Part shown: piece after piece, positions 54,145-64,000 of the stretch
Position numbering within the stretch: the stretch's first letter is position 1
Layout: the number at the start of each line of letters is the position of its first letter
Assembly (NCBI GenBank): GCA_021292165.1
Contig: CM037878.1
Span: 257,163,921 to 257,227,920 of the forward strand
Direction: 5' to 3'
DNA: 64,000 bases
Source: Shinisaurus crocodilurus
Lineage: Eukaryota > Chordata > Lepidosauria > Squamata > Shinisauridae
The notes under the pieces: model-generated
What the model saw: only the letters and a program-made list of their open reading frames with translations
Database searches by the model: none
What the model was told of the DNA's origin: nothing
Translations under genes and position numbers: made by a program

Positions 54145-55085
54145 GTAGGCCGTTGAGACCCTGTCCAAGTGCCTGGAGTCAGTGGCTGGCTGGATGGGAA
54201 GGAACATGCTGAAACTGAACCCCGACAAGACCGAGGTACTTCTGGTGGGGGACAAGGGAAGGTTAGGGGATGTTGACCTGGTGCTGAATGGGGTACATCT
54301 ACCCCTGAAGGACCAGGTCCGCAGCTTGGGGGTCATTCTAGACTCCCAGCTGTCCATGGAGGCTCAGGTGGCAGCTGTGAGCCGGGCGGCGCTGTATCAA
54401 CTCCATCTGATACGGCAGCTGCGCCCCTACCTTCCTAATCACCTGCTCCCATCAGTGGTTCATGCCTTGGTCTCCTCTCGCCTAGACTACTGTAATGCGC
54501 TCTACGTGGGGTTACCCTTGAAGACGGTCCGGAAGCTTCAGCTGGTACAGAACGCGGCGGCTCGCCTGATTAAGGGCAGCCGCCGGCGTGATCACATCAC
54601 GCCAGTGCTTAATGAGTTGCACTGGCTACCAGTTGCTTGCCGAGCCGAATTCAAGGTGTTGGTTTTGACCTTTAAAACCCTACACGGCTCCGGCCCAGCT
54701 TATCTCAAGGAGCGCCTCCAGCAACATCAAGTAGGCCGCTCAACGTCTGCCACGGACGGCCTTCTCCTTATCCCATCAGCCAGAGCAGCCAGGCTGGTGG
54801 GGACTAGGAAGAGGGCCTTCTCTGTGGCGGCCCCCACATTATGGAACTCCCTCCCTAGTGACCTTCGCCATGCCCCCTCCGTGATGAGCTTCCGCCGTGC
54901 ATTAAAAACATGGCTGTTCAGGCGGGAATATGGGGTGGGTTAGGTTTTTAATGATAATTTTTTATATTGTTTTAATTATTATATTTTATTGTGTTGTTTT
55001 GCTGTATTTTAATTGTACATCGCCCAGGGTGGCCGGGTGACCGGCCAGATGGGCGATTGATAAATATAATAAATAAATAAATAAA
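54145..55085 (+). pseudogene. L2-clade LINE ORF2 C-terminus with 3' UTR
   Basis: An open frame from about 54151 to the stop at 54941-54943 encodes the RT thumb and C-terminal region of L2: LNPDKTEVLLVGD, LGVILDSQLSMEAQV, SSRLDYCNALYVGL, LVQNAAARLIKGSRRRDHIT and NELHWLPVACRAEFK, ending FRRALKTWLFRREYGVG. The 3' UTR ends GGGCGATTGATAAATATAAT with AATAA repeats, as in squamate L2. The frame is intact but 5'-truncated, without the catalytic RT core, so it is a dead but young-looking copy. Confidence 0.9.
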
Positions 55086-55094
55086 TAAAGTGAA

Positions 55095-55730
55095 TGCAAT
55101 AGCATCCTCCCCCTCGTGATCCACGGGCACTGGTATACAGAGGCAGACTGATTTGTGCCTGATATGATGCTAAGCGGCCTGTATTTTCCTGGACCCCCCT
55201 CCCCCCTGGATCCCTTTGTAAATATTGGTGTTACATTGGCCACTTTCCAGTCCTCTGGTAAAGAGGCTGATCTTAGGGACATATTTTTGTTAGAAAGTCA
55301 GCAATTTCACTTTTGAGTCCTGTAAGAACTGTAGGATGAATACCATCTGGACCCAGTGATTTGTTAACTTTTAATTTGTCAATCATGTCCAGAACGTACC
55401 CAATATTTGCCTCAGTTCCTCAGACTCCTTTCCTGAAAATATCAATTCAGGCATGTGTATCTGTCCTACATCTTCTGCAGTGAAAATAGACAAAAAGAAT
55501 TCATTCAGCTATGTGTAGCAATCTCCTTATCCTCCTCTAGTATGCCTTTAACTCCATTGTCATCCAATGGTCTGACTAGCTGGGTTTGCATCTCTGATGT
55601 TTTTAAAGAGTTCTTCATTGTTGGCCTCGATGTTATTAGCAGTACAGCCAGTAAAAAGGTCAGGACTGAACTGCTTATATGCATCCTCAGGGAGACGAAA
55701 ATCAGGCCCCTTCACCATCTTTGATTACAT
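55095..55730 (-). pseudogene. CR1-group LINE RT N-terminal region, degraded
   Basis: Minus-strand translation gives PEDWKVANVTPIFTKGSR and KYRPLSIIS (RT motif 2 region), preceded by KVNKSLGPDGIHP-like sequence near 55330-55370 and by FTAEDVGQIHMPELIF-like sequence near 55440-55490. Frameshifts separate the parts. Confidence 0.75.
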
Positions 55731-55734
55731 ATAT

Positions 55735-55912
55735 GAAAGGTAGAGCACCTGCTGTGCATGCAGAACGCCCCAGGTTCGAGTCCCAGAAGCTCCAGATAAG
55801 GCGGGAAATTCCTGCCTGGAACCCTGGAGAGCCACTGCCAATCTGTGTTGACAATAAAGGGCTAGATGGACCAATGGTCTGACTCAGTACAAGGCAGCTT
55901 CCTATGTTAATA
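55735..55912 (+). mobile_element. tRNA-derived SINE, essentially full length
   Basis: GTAGAGCACCTGCTGTGCATG (box A region) and CAGGTTCGAGTCCC (box B) form the tRNA-like head. The body continues CTGGAACCCTGGAGAGCCAC and TAGATGGACCAATGGTCTG, ending AAGGCAGCTTCCTATGTTA. Other copies are at 12701, 19335, 59565 and 63902. Confidence 0.85.
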
Positions 55913-56895
55913 TCGATTCGGACATCTTCGGAATCTGATTTCCTTCTCCTTCCCCTTACTAGGCTCTCCTTACTGTGGGGATATATATTTGAAAACATGC
56001 AGGCAGTATTTCCAACACTCACTAACTGCAACGCCTGTGCCCTGCATCTCTCCTTTGGCCATGTTTGATGCACTGCTGCTGCCGCCTTTTGCTCACCCGT
56101 ACCGTTCCTCCTACTCTCATTCTATTCTTTGAGGAAGAAAATTCAACACTCTGCACAAAGTCAAATGTCAGGCTCAGGGAAAAAATGCAGGCCGAACGAG
56201 CAAGAAAAGGAAATGCTGATACATTTATTAAATTGTGTCAAGACAGGATTCTGGCTGGTAGATATTAAATGACCAAGTGGTTCTCTGCAGCAGCAACTGG
56301 GTTTGGATTGTGCCAATTAAGGGACAGGTGCAAATATTGCACACCATGAAAGTGGCCAAGAACAGCTCCCTGCTTTGCTGTTGTTCTAGAACAGTAGCTA
56401 GCCTGACTTGAGGCTCTCCCCTCTCTTTCCATACAAACATACCATACTGCAGTTGTGGCAGTGAAGCCTTGCTACAAACAGAATATATATCCAGCAAAGG
56501 GGGCAGGGGAGAGAAAGGCGGAATGTGGTGCTGGGGAGGGAGAGGAGGATGTCATGACTTGGCTGCTGCCGCTGCTTCCAGTCTTTACGCGGCTGGGCCA
56601 CGGGCAGAAGTCTGAGAACCAGGAGCCACGGGACTGGACAAGCCAGTCGTCAGGACTGAAGAACGAGCCAGGGTCAGAGGACAAACGAGGAGGCAGGAGC
56701 AAGACAGAGGTCAGGACCAAAGACTAACCAGAGCTCAGGAATACTTGAATGCTCAAGGAAGGCTCAAGAGGAACAGGAAGCCCCTGTATACTCCTTCCTG
56801 TCCAGTGGTCAGCTTAGGTGGGCAGAGTCAGTCCATAGTTTGAAGGTACTTCCCTGAGAAGCTGCCACCTGCAGTTTGGCGGTTCACCACAAGGG
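55913..56895. other. No recognisable feature
   Basis: Intergenic sequence with no supported gene or repeat. A degenerate CTCF-like CACCACAAGGGGCAGC lies at 56886-56901. Confidence 0.45.
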
Positions 56896-56903
56896 GCAGC
56901 TGC

Positions 56904-57143
56904 TAGGGTGGCCAAAAAAGACATCACACCATAGTCGAGAAGACTGACCAGGTGACCTGTGTGCCTGCTCAGTCTGCTGCTGGCCATGTGGTAGGTGTGG
57001 ATGGGCAACTCCAAGGCCCCTGCTGCTCCCCCTCCTTGTGGTTCTTTGATTTTAAACCAGACTTGGATTGGGCAGCCCATCAAACAGAAAACACCTTCCA
57101 ATAGAGGACTGTCCTCTGTAAAGCAGGGCACCTGGCCACCCTA
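56904..57143. mobile_element. DNA element, AGGGTGGCC family, with TSD
   Basis: Starts TAGGGTGGCCAAAAAAG and ends CACCTGGCCACCCTA. GCAGCTGC and GCAGCTTC flank it (7/8), pointing to hAT. Confidence 0.82.
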
Positions 57144-57476
57144 GCAGCTTCAAACAGATCCCAGCAGTTCTGGACAGCCGTCCGGCTTCCCCTCAAAGAA
57201 TGTGTGAGTTGAGTGCTCCTCCGCAACAATCCCAGCCTGAACAGAGGCCCTGCTCGTGTAATTTTTTCCTTCTCAGAGGGGGAGAAATGGCTTGTCAGGG
57301 AAGAGACATGCCTAGCTCATGTGTTCTTTGAGATGAATGGTGATTGCGAAGGTGCCTGGCCTCAAATGAACTGGAGCAGATATGGTAAGAAAGTGGGGGG
57401 TGGGTGGGAGGGAGAGAGGCAGCATGGATCAAAGAGGTAGTGAGGAGAGAGGAAACAGCACAGAACAGAGCAGGCA
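57144..57476. other. No recognisable feature
   Basis: Intergenic sequence with no supported gene or repeat. Confidence 0.5.
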
Positions 57477-57745
57477 CATGCTGGATCAAAGGCTCATCTA
57501 GTCCAGCATTCTGTTCCCACAGTGGCCAATCAGATGCCTGTGGGAGGTCTGCAAGTCGGACATGAGTGCATTAGCACTGTCCCACTCATGTTCCCCAGTC
57601 ATTGGTATTCAGAGGCATATAACTTCTGATACTGGAGCTAACTAGTAGGCACTGACAGCCTTATCTTCCTTGAATTTGTCTAATCCCCCATGAAAGTTAT
57701 CCAACTAGTTGGTGTTCATCCCTACATCTTGTGAAAGGGAGATCC
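57477..57745 (-). mobile_element. Dispersed repeat R1, longer copy
   Basis: CATCTAGTCCAGCATTCTG, CAATCAGATGCCTGTGGG, GGTATTCAGAGGCATA and TTGAATTTGTCTAATCCCCC extend the family seen at 35720 and 54050. It is probably the 3' UTR of a CR1-group LINE. Confidence 0.6.
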
Positions 57746-59171
57746 TGCTATGATCTGGTGGGGGTTGTGCGTGTTGGCACTTACCAGCTGAAACATGTAA
57801 GCTCTAGTCATTGTTAACCATTTCTATTGAGTAAATATTGCAATTTCACCATGGTCAAGCATCAGCATCTTGCACATAAGAAAATGACATTCTTCCCCAA
57901 GATACTTCTGCTCTGTTTTAATTCTTGAAATAAAGTCCTAATTTTATCAAGAAAACTGAAAAGACATAAGATACTACAAAAAGCCTTTAAAGAGAGGATT
58001 CTTTGTATATAATTTCAAAGCCGATTTTTATAATTTTTGTGTGACTGGTAGCTGAGCTTTTTAATATGTAAAATACAAGTCCATATCTTCCCGAGAGAAC
58101 CCTGCAAAGACAGGTTTAAAAATGATTACCGGTAATTCTTATTAGATGTTAATGACATAAGTACTGAAAAAGAAATGGATAAACCCGTTCAGTGCCATCT
58201 GCTCTCAAAGGGAACACATTTCTTGCCAAGTACCCCTCTCTGCTCTTTGGAGTCAGCAGCATCTTTTTTGACCCTTGGTTTGCTTCTAACTCTCCAAACG
58301 AGTAGTGACAAATACTAATGGAAGTTTTGCCAAATCCTGGTCCATGACATTGTGATTACAGATGTCCCTGCTGTTCTTTGTTAACACTGTTAAAACTCAT
58401 GTTGTCTTCTATGCCAATAGAGCAACATGTCCATCACACAGAATATCATTATCGACCATATGTTGTGCAGTGGTCCTTAGCAGGAGGGCAAAGTTTCAGA
58501 GATCTGTGTGAGATGCTGAAGCGGAGAAAGAGCTGGAGGCTCATGTTGCTTTGACTTCTTAATTCTGAGTGGTGCTGGGGTTTCGAGTGAAACATGAAAG
58601 ATATTAGAGATGGACATCTGGAGATGAATTTCGGGATCAATTTGTAATATAAAAGCTGATTTAATATAAAAGCTGTGGATTTCTATTATCAGCTTTGGGA
58701 TGTATATAGACATTTTGGCTATGTTCCTTGGTTTTGGTGGACTTAACAAATTAATATCCAAAACAAAAATATAAATTATAAAGAGAAAATAATGGTAAAT
58801 GTGTAATCCAATCTACACATTCCAGCTATACATTGCAGCCACCTATGGTTTTAAGCAATAAAGTTGGTCATACACATTCCAGCTAAGATGAGAACTGTGA
58901 TAAGTATGTTCTCTCTCACTCATTCTCTCTTTCTCCTCGTGCGTGATATTGTACATTTATACTTGATGTATCTTTTTCTTTTCTGAAAGCTGTTCTGGGT
59001 ACTAATTGGTAGAAGAGCATAATATAAATATTAACCATCAATAATAATAAGAATAAGAATAATAATTTTCTGCCCTCATTACTTCATTATTTAGCAATAT
59101 TACATACATCTAGCTTCAGAGAGAACAAAGATATTGGGTAGATGTTTGTTTATCACCTGACTTAATTAGAT
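57746..59171. other. Repeat-poor stretch; nothing assigned
   Basis: Only a short tail-like AATAATAATAAGAATAAG near 59040-59065 is noted. No gene or repeat family is otherwise supported. Confidence 0.5.
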
Positions 59172-59300
59172 CAGGGATGGGCAACTTATGCCCCTCCAAA
59201 TGTTTTGGCCTACAACTCCCATCAGCCCTAGCCAGCATAGCCAATGGTAAGGGGAATTGTAGGTCAAAACATCAGGAGGGCCACAAGTTGCCCACTCCTG
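59172..59300. mobile_element. M1 hAT MITE, well preserved
   Basis: Starts CAGGGATGGGCAACTTATG and ends CAAGTTGCCCACTCCTG. AATTAGAT and GATTAGAT flank it (7/8). Confidence 0.88.
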
Positions 59301-59564
59301 GATTAGATAAAAGCCCTGTTTCATTGTTCAACATGTGTTCAATTAACAGCTGGCTGCACATGCAAGGACTGTTCAGGCATTCAATGAACATGTGTAGGTT
59401 GGAGACAGAGCCTGGCATTGAATTGTCATTTTCCTCAGTGGGCATTCATTTGATCGATTGAACAGGGCTGAGAAGATCATATGTTCAAACACTGGGTACC
59501 ATTTCTAAGCAGCGGTGAAATGTGATTTTTTTAAAATTCATTTTTTTTTGCTATGAATTACAAT

Positions 59565-59878
59565 CCTAGGAATGTAGGGAGCTGCCTTGTACTACCATTG
59601 GTCCATCTAGTTCAGTACTGCCTACACTGACTGGCGACATTTAAAATACAATTTTAAATGTGATTTTAATTGTGATCTTAATGTTTATATGTAAATCGCT
59701 TAGAGATTTTCTGAATAACTAGCGGTATATAAATAGCACAAATAGATAAACAAACAAACAAACATCTCTCCAGGGCTTCAGGCAGGAGTTTTTCCAGCCC
59801 TACCTGGAGATGCTGGGGATCAAACCTGGGACCTTCTGCATGAAAAGCAGGTGCTCTACCACTGAGCCACAGCTATAG
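59565..59878 (-). mobile_element. tRNA-derived SINE, minus, interrupted
   Basis: GGAGCTGCCTTGTACTAC to CTGACTGGCGACA is the 3' half. TCTCCAGGGCTTCAGGCAG to GTGCTCTACCACTGAGCC is the 5' half, including box B (CCTGGG / GATCAAACC in reverse). A LINE tail is inserted between them. Confidence 0.8.
59638..59763 (+). mobile_element. LINE 3' tail nested in SINE
   Basis: TTATATGTAAATCGCTTAGAG, GCGGTATATAAATAGCAC and AAACA repeats form a LINE 3' end. ACAT occurs at both borders as a possible short target duplication. Confidence 0.6.
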
Positions 59879-61372
59879 CCTCACTCTTGTGCAAGTGTAT
59901 TATAAGTTCAGTTCAGTTTAACAAAACTCCACCAGAGTAGAAGAAGGATTATAATACGATACCACCAGCTTATTGTTAATACATATGTGAGGAAGTACAA
60001 CAGCTGGTGTCAACCCCATCATTCAATAGTTAAAAAGAAGCAGTGCTAAAAGGCAGCAGGGCTCATTGGAACAGGAAAACGATCAATACATACTCTATTA
60101 GTCTTTGATCTGACCTGCCATAGATTATGGCAATAAACAATCCCCAAGATGAACTGAAAACTTAAATCAATGATGCCCAAATCTTTAAACTTCAGCCAAA
60201 CCCCTTTGTAGTTTATAGAATCAAATGTCCTCTCCCGATCAATAAAGGTTGCATAAAGCCTTTTTGCCTTTCAAATGATTGAATTAATGGGTCAGGGAAG
60301 ACAATATAAAAGAACTGGAATTGGTCCAAACCTGTCTGTACCACCACTAATAAATTGCTGTCAGATACTCAGCTTCCCAATATTAATAATTAAAACAACA
60401 ACCTTCTTCTATATTCTTTCTCTGTAGTACTTACACTAATAGGCCTAGTTCTGGACTTGTTCCACTCCTCCCTCCCCATGATGCTGTTAAAAAGTAAACA
60501 ATTTAATGTTTGGCACAAGCCTGAGTTGGGAAAGGGGAAGTACTAGCTAAAAAAGAACGTGACTTCAAAATTTGCAACCTTAGGGAGCGTATGTCATGCT
60601 GTCAGAGTAGTTTCCAAGTTTTCAGCCCAACACAAAATCGTCAGCTCCATTGGTGTAATATTATAATAGTGCAATGGAAACATCACACTCCTGTATCCAG
60701 CATTGCCCAGTGTCGTCAACTGGAACCCTCAGGGAGTTGCCTGGGCCCCAAAGCCTTGGCTGGGCCCACTGGCACTGATACCTGCACTGGCCCCCCCGCA
60801 CTGGGCCAACAGGTCTGTGAGCTGCCATTTTAAATTATTAGTATTCATATTTAATAGTAGTAGTAAACAGATTTTACCCCACTTCTCAGGGTAGATACCC
60901 CCACAGACACATACAATACAAAATACTGTATGCACTTACACATGCAATAACAAAATGCAGCAATGTTTCAAAATATTAAAATATATTAAAATAATTAAAA
61001 TAACATTAAAACAGCATAAAACACCAGCATTAACCTAACATTAAAAAAATAATAGCGGCAGATAAATCTATATATATATATATATATATATATCAATGCT
61101 CCAGGCATAGCATAATTCCAAAGCATTAAAGTTAACTTCTAAATGTTGGTTCATAGCCTCCCACTGCTGACACCATGTAAGTCTGCAGCCCACCATTATA
61201 AGAGGGGACCCATCAGAAGCTCTTCACCAAGGGCTTCCTCAAATGAGGAGCCAGACTTGTGATCTGCATGACTCTTTTGCCTACAATCTGTGCTAATCTC
61301 TGAAGTCTCACCACTCTCACTAGTGCAGATTCAAAGCAATGCAGCAGAGGCTGAGGTCATAATAACTCCCAC
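59879..61372. other. Mostly unassigned; A-rich tail and TA run
   Basis: 60950-61050 is A-rich (ATTAAAATAACATTAAAAC) like a reversed LINE 3' UTR. A TA run occupies 61072-61092. No gene is supported. Confidence 0.45.
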
Positions 61373-61625
61373 TGAGAGCCAGTGTGGCGTAGTGGTGAGA
61401 GTGTTGGACTGGGACTCGGGAGATCCGGGTTCTAGTCGCGGCTCAGCCATGAAACTCACTGGGTGACTTTGGGCCAGTCACTGACTCTCAGCCTAACCTA
61501 CCTCACAGGGTTGATGTGAGGATAAAATGGAGAGGAGGAGGAGGAGGAGGATTATGTAAGCCGCCTTGAGTTCCTTGCAAGAGGAAAAAAGGCAGGGTAT
61601 AAATATAATAAATAAATAAATATAA
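61373..61625 (+). mobile_element. Sauria-like tRNA SINE, full length
   Basis: The tRNA-like head has AGTGTGGCGTAGTGGTGAG (box A) and CCGGGTTCTAGTCGCGG (box B). The body has AACTCACTGGGTGACTTTGG and CTAACCTACCTCACAGGG. The tail is TAAGCCGCCTTGAGTTCC, GGCAGGGTATAAATATAAT and AAATA repeats. This matches the described Sauria SINE organisation, whose tail is related to a LINE of the BovB/RTE group. Confidence 0.88.
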
Positions 61626-61631
61626 TAAATA

Positions 61632-61689
61632 ATAGCAAGGGAACTGCAGGTCAAAACATCTGCAGGGCCGCAAGTTGCCCAGCCCTGCC
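61632..61689. mobile_element. Right half of an M1 hAT MITE
   Basis: GGAACTGCAGGTCAAAACATC to AAGTTGCCCAGCCCTG is the right half of M1. The SINE directly to the left may have inserted into it. Confidence 0.6.
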
Positions 61690-62674
61690 ATAAAGGAAGA
61701 CCTGCCACTGCCAGCCACAAACCTCAGAAGACAGAATCTTGTGGAAGTGTAAAACATTCTTATTTCTATCTATCTGTCTTTTACAGTGTTTGCTGCTTTT
61801 CTAACCACATTGGTCCTCAAAGTGGATTAGCATAACAATATAATTCAGCAACAATGAAACACAATCACTTTTGACAACAATTAATTTAAAATTAAAGCTA
61901 CACTCAGTGACTATGAAAACACAGAAAACAGCAGGTAAAGCAATGATACTGTGTTAAAGCTCCAAAATTGTACAATAAAAATCACATGGAATAAACAGAT
62001 TTTTATTCCGGCACACACCCAACACACACACACGAAGGAACAGAATGTGTGGCAACCTGATTAAGAGATAGGAAATTGCTTAGGATGAAATGGCTGAGTA
62101 CAGCTAAGCTGACTGGAATTCAGGTTGTTCTGTTTGTCATGTTTTTAATTATCTTGAATAGTGTATGCGTATATATAAATTGCCAACTTTTTATCACCCT
62201 TGCCACCTGAATTATGGCAACTTGATGTCATAAAAGCTTCACCTACTGATTCCTACAAATCAAGCTGCTGCTAAAGGTACAGAAGCGGATGAGACCATTT
62301 TGTTCTGGACTGGTCAGTTGGCAAACCTAGATAGATAGAGGACTTGACTCCTTGTTCCCACATCAAAGGTGTTTTGAATGAATATGTGGAACAGGGAGTG
62401 GTGACATGATGCCCAAGCATGTGGAGGTATGAGCAAAGCCCAGGCCTATACAGTTGTACATACATACGCTCTATAGGTGCAACTGGGGGCCCTGCCTTTT
62501 TCAGGGTTCCTGATCATGTGGAGAGAGTCTTTGGTAGGACTGAGCCAAGATGCCCCCACCTATTTTTCTGCCCCATTCACAGGTAGCGAAGTGGGAAGCA
62601 TCTCAGTTATTGTGGGAGAATATGGTACATGGGAGTGCATACTGCCAGTGGCAAGTGCAGCTCTTCCTGATGGC
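61690..62674. other. No recognisable feature
   Basis: Intergenic sequence with no supported gene or repeat. Confidence 0.5.
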
Positions 62675-62818
62675 CAGCAACCTGGTGGCCATTCCCCCCC
62701 CCCCGAGGCCTCTTGGGAGCAATGCTACATTATCACCCCAGCCAGCATGAACAATGGTCAGGAATCCTGGGCGTTGTAGTCCAAAACGTCTGGAAGGCAC
62801 CAGGGTGGGGAAGGCTGC
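62675..62818. mobile_element. Degraded M1-like hAT MITE
   Basis: CCCCAGCCAGCATGAACAATG, GCGTTGTAGTCCAAAACG and GGGTGGGGAAGGCTG follow the family order. The left end CAGCAACCTGGTGGCC is tentative. Confidence 0.65.
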
Positions 62819-63901
62819 CGTGTCATATACCTGAAAGGCTTCCCTCTGCTACAGCATAGTCACAGTATCTGCCTGTCCTGCTGTTTTGCCATACAGCTAA
62901 TCTGTAATAATTCTTTTAAATTTCCCACTATGCTTTGGAGAGAAAAAAATAATATTTAGATTGCTGGTTTGAGAGATTCCTTGCAGGAAATGGGTTTTTG
63001 AGTCAAAGGATATAATTAAAATACAGAAAATGGCTGAAGCGAACGCTATACAGCCTGTGTGGGTTGTTTCAAGAAGAAAAAGGATTGGTGTTAGTATCTC
63101 TCTGGTAGCCTGGAAATGCGTGTTACACCCCTTGAGACTCCTGATTCTATTTTTCTGCGTGCTAATAAAAAGTGCAGGTTTGGGGAACTGATCTGCAGGT
63201 TCACTCAGCTCTGGCCACCAGGGGGCAGATATCCCAATTATGACTCTCTGCATAATTGCCATGGTAGCAGTAATGGGACATTTTGGTTAGAGAGGAGCTC
63301 AAAATTCATCAGCACTGCATTATAACACTGGGATTTTTGGAAGGAAGGAAGAGGAAGGTAATCCCCACATTCAACATTTTTCAAATAAAGAGGTACCTAC
63401 CTAAATATACTCCTAGGGTTGGATCCAGATTTACACTGGATCAACTGTGCTGATAAAAGTTGACTTCCCTGGCCCCTCCTTCCAATGGCAGCCCCTCCAT
63501 CCCCCTGAAAATGCAACCCAGAGAGTCAAGAGACCCTGCTGAATGGGATGAGCTGTGTTGCGTGGCAAGGGAAATCCCCAAAAATAGGGCAGAGGGACCT
63601 TCTGTGAGCAGCGCCCTACCTCTTCCGAAAGACAGATGCTGGATCCAACCCCTACTCTCCAGGGAAAATCTCAGGTATACATCATTCTCAAGTGATGTTA
63701 CGGCCAGAAGGAACTCTTCGCAAGCCCCTGCGACAGCCGTGGTAGATCTTTTATCCCTCATACCAAGATCAAAAGCAGAGGTTGGCTAACTTAGGACCTA
63801 TTGCTTTCAGTGGTTTTGGGATGCCTAACCCAGCATGGGATCAGGTTATGAAGGCATCACCACGTTGCTGTATTAAACTGGTACCCACTGCAGGGATGGA
63901 G
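62819..63901. other. No gene or repeat assigned; holds a CTCF motif
   Basis: No coding exon or repeat recognised. The CTCF-type site at 63215 is listed separately. Confidence 0.5.
63215..63228 (+). promoter_or_regulatory. CTCF consensus motif
   Basis: CCACCAGGGGGCAG matches every position of the vertebrate CTCF core (CCASYAGRKGGCRS as far as it extends). It lies outside any recognised repeat, about 48.6 kb upstream of the ARHGAP31 start codon. Confidence 0.7.
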
Positions 63902-64000
63902 AGGTGCCTTAACTCAGTGGTAGAGTGCATACTTTCCATGCAGAGGATCCCATGTTCAATCTCCAGTTGAAAGGACTGAGTATCAGGTGATATGAAAGAC
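63902..64000 (+). mobile_element. tRNA-derived SINE, cut by window end
   Basis: AACTCAGTGGTAGAGTGCAT (box A region), CATGCAGAGGATCCC and ATGTTCAATCTCCAG (box B) start a copy of the 55735 family. Confidence 0.75.

Noticed and set aside
33818..58140. Four scattered ACCGGTA words (33823, 33984, 44219, 58130)
   Set aside because: Slightly more than expected for a CpG word, but with no shared spacing or context. Likely chance.
61373..61450. A genuine tRNA gene
   Set aside because: Boxes A and B are present, but the head lacks a proper cloverleaf end and continues into a SINE body and tail.
15641..64000. Exons of B4GALT4, the head-to-head neighbour of ARHGAP31 in mammals
   Set aside because: I looked for the long first coding exon and the galactosyltransferase motifs on the plus strand and saw none, so it is not claimed here.

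Overview
The window looks like nuclear DNA of a squamate reptile (lizard or snake). It holds one recognisable cellular gene piece, the first coding exon of ARHGAP31 (CdGAP) at 14519-14618 on the minus strand, and otherwise a dense mixture of amniote and squamate repeats. These include CR1, L2 and RTE-type LINEs, tRNA-derived SINEs (one Sauria-like), two kinds of 5S-rRNA-derived SINE, and many short non-autonomous DNA transposons. The squamate call rests on this repeat mix and on the exon. No bacterial, phage or plasmid features were seen.

Layout. Positions 1-14518 are the start of ARHGAP31 intron 1, which runs out of the window at the low end. This intron carries several hAT-type elements, including two with exact 8-bp target duplications, and one of two identical 76-bp blocks 4 kb apart. 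It also has a repeat-poor stretch (10551-12089) with a RUNX-ETS type composite site. Positions 14519-14618 are the exon. About 14619-15640 is the likely 5' UTR and promoter region, modestly CpG-rich. Positions 15641-64000 are upstream intergenic DNA with no supported host exon.

The intergenic part records layered insertions. An L2 3' end (33105-34625) is split by a Harbinger-like element (33267-34427) that itself contains LTR-like sequence. A candidate solo LTR (38697-39291) splits a foldback-family DNA element. A 5' CR1 piece with a broken ORF1 (39680-40920) lacks any ORF2. A RTE-type LINE (44791-47045, minus) keeps an open reverse-transcriptase frame of about 580 codons, with one frameshift separating it from a partial endonuclease. 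An L2 reverse-transcriptase tail lies at 54145-55085. A consensus CTCF motif lies at 63215-63228.

The most unusual signals are: a SINE with a 5S rRNA head joined to a CR1 3' tail, present twice with the same junction; the 76-bp perfect duplication; a hAT family whose ends are arrays of GAGTC/GACTC words including AP-1 sites; and several long foldback structures. I found no evidence of a coordinated multi-gene system. Family names for DNA elements are inferred from terminal inverted repeats (TIRs) and target-site duplications (TSDs) read by eye.
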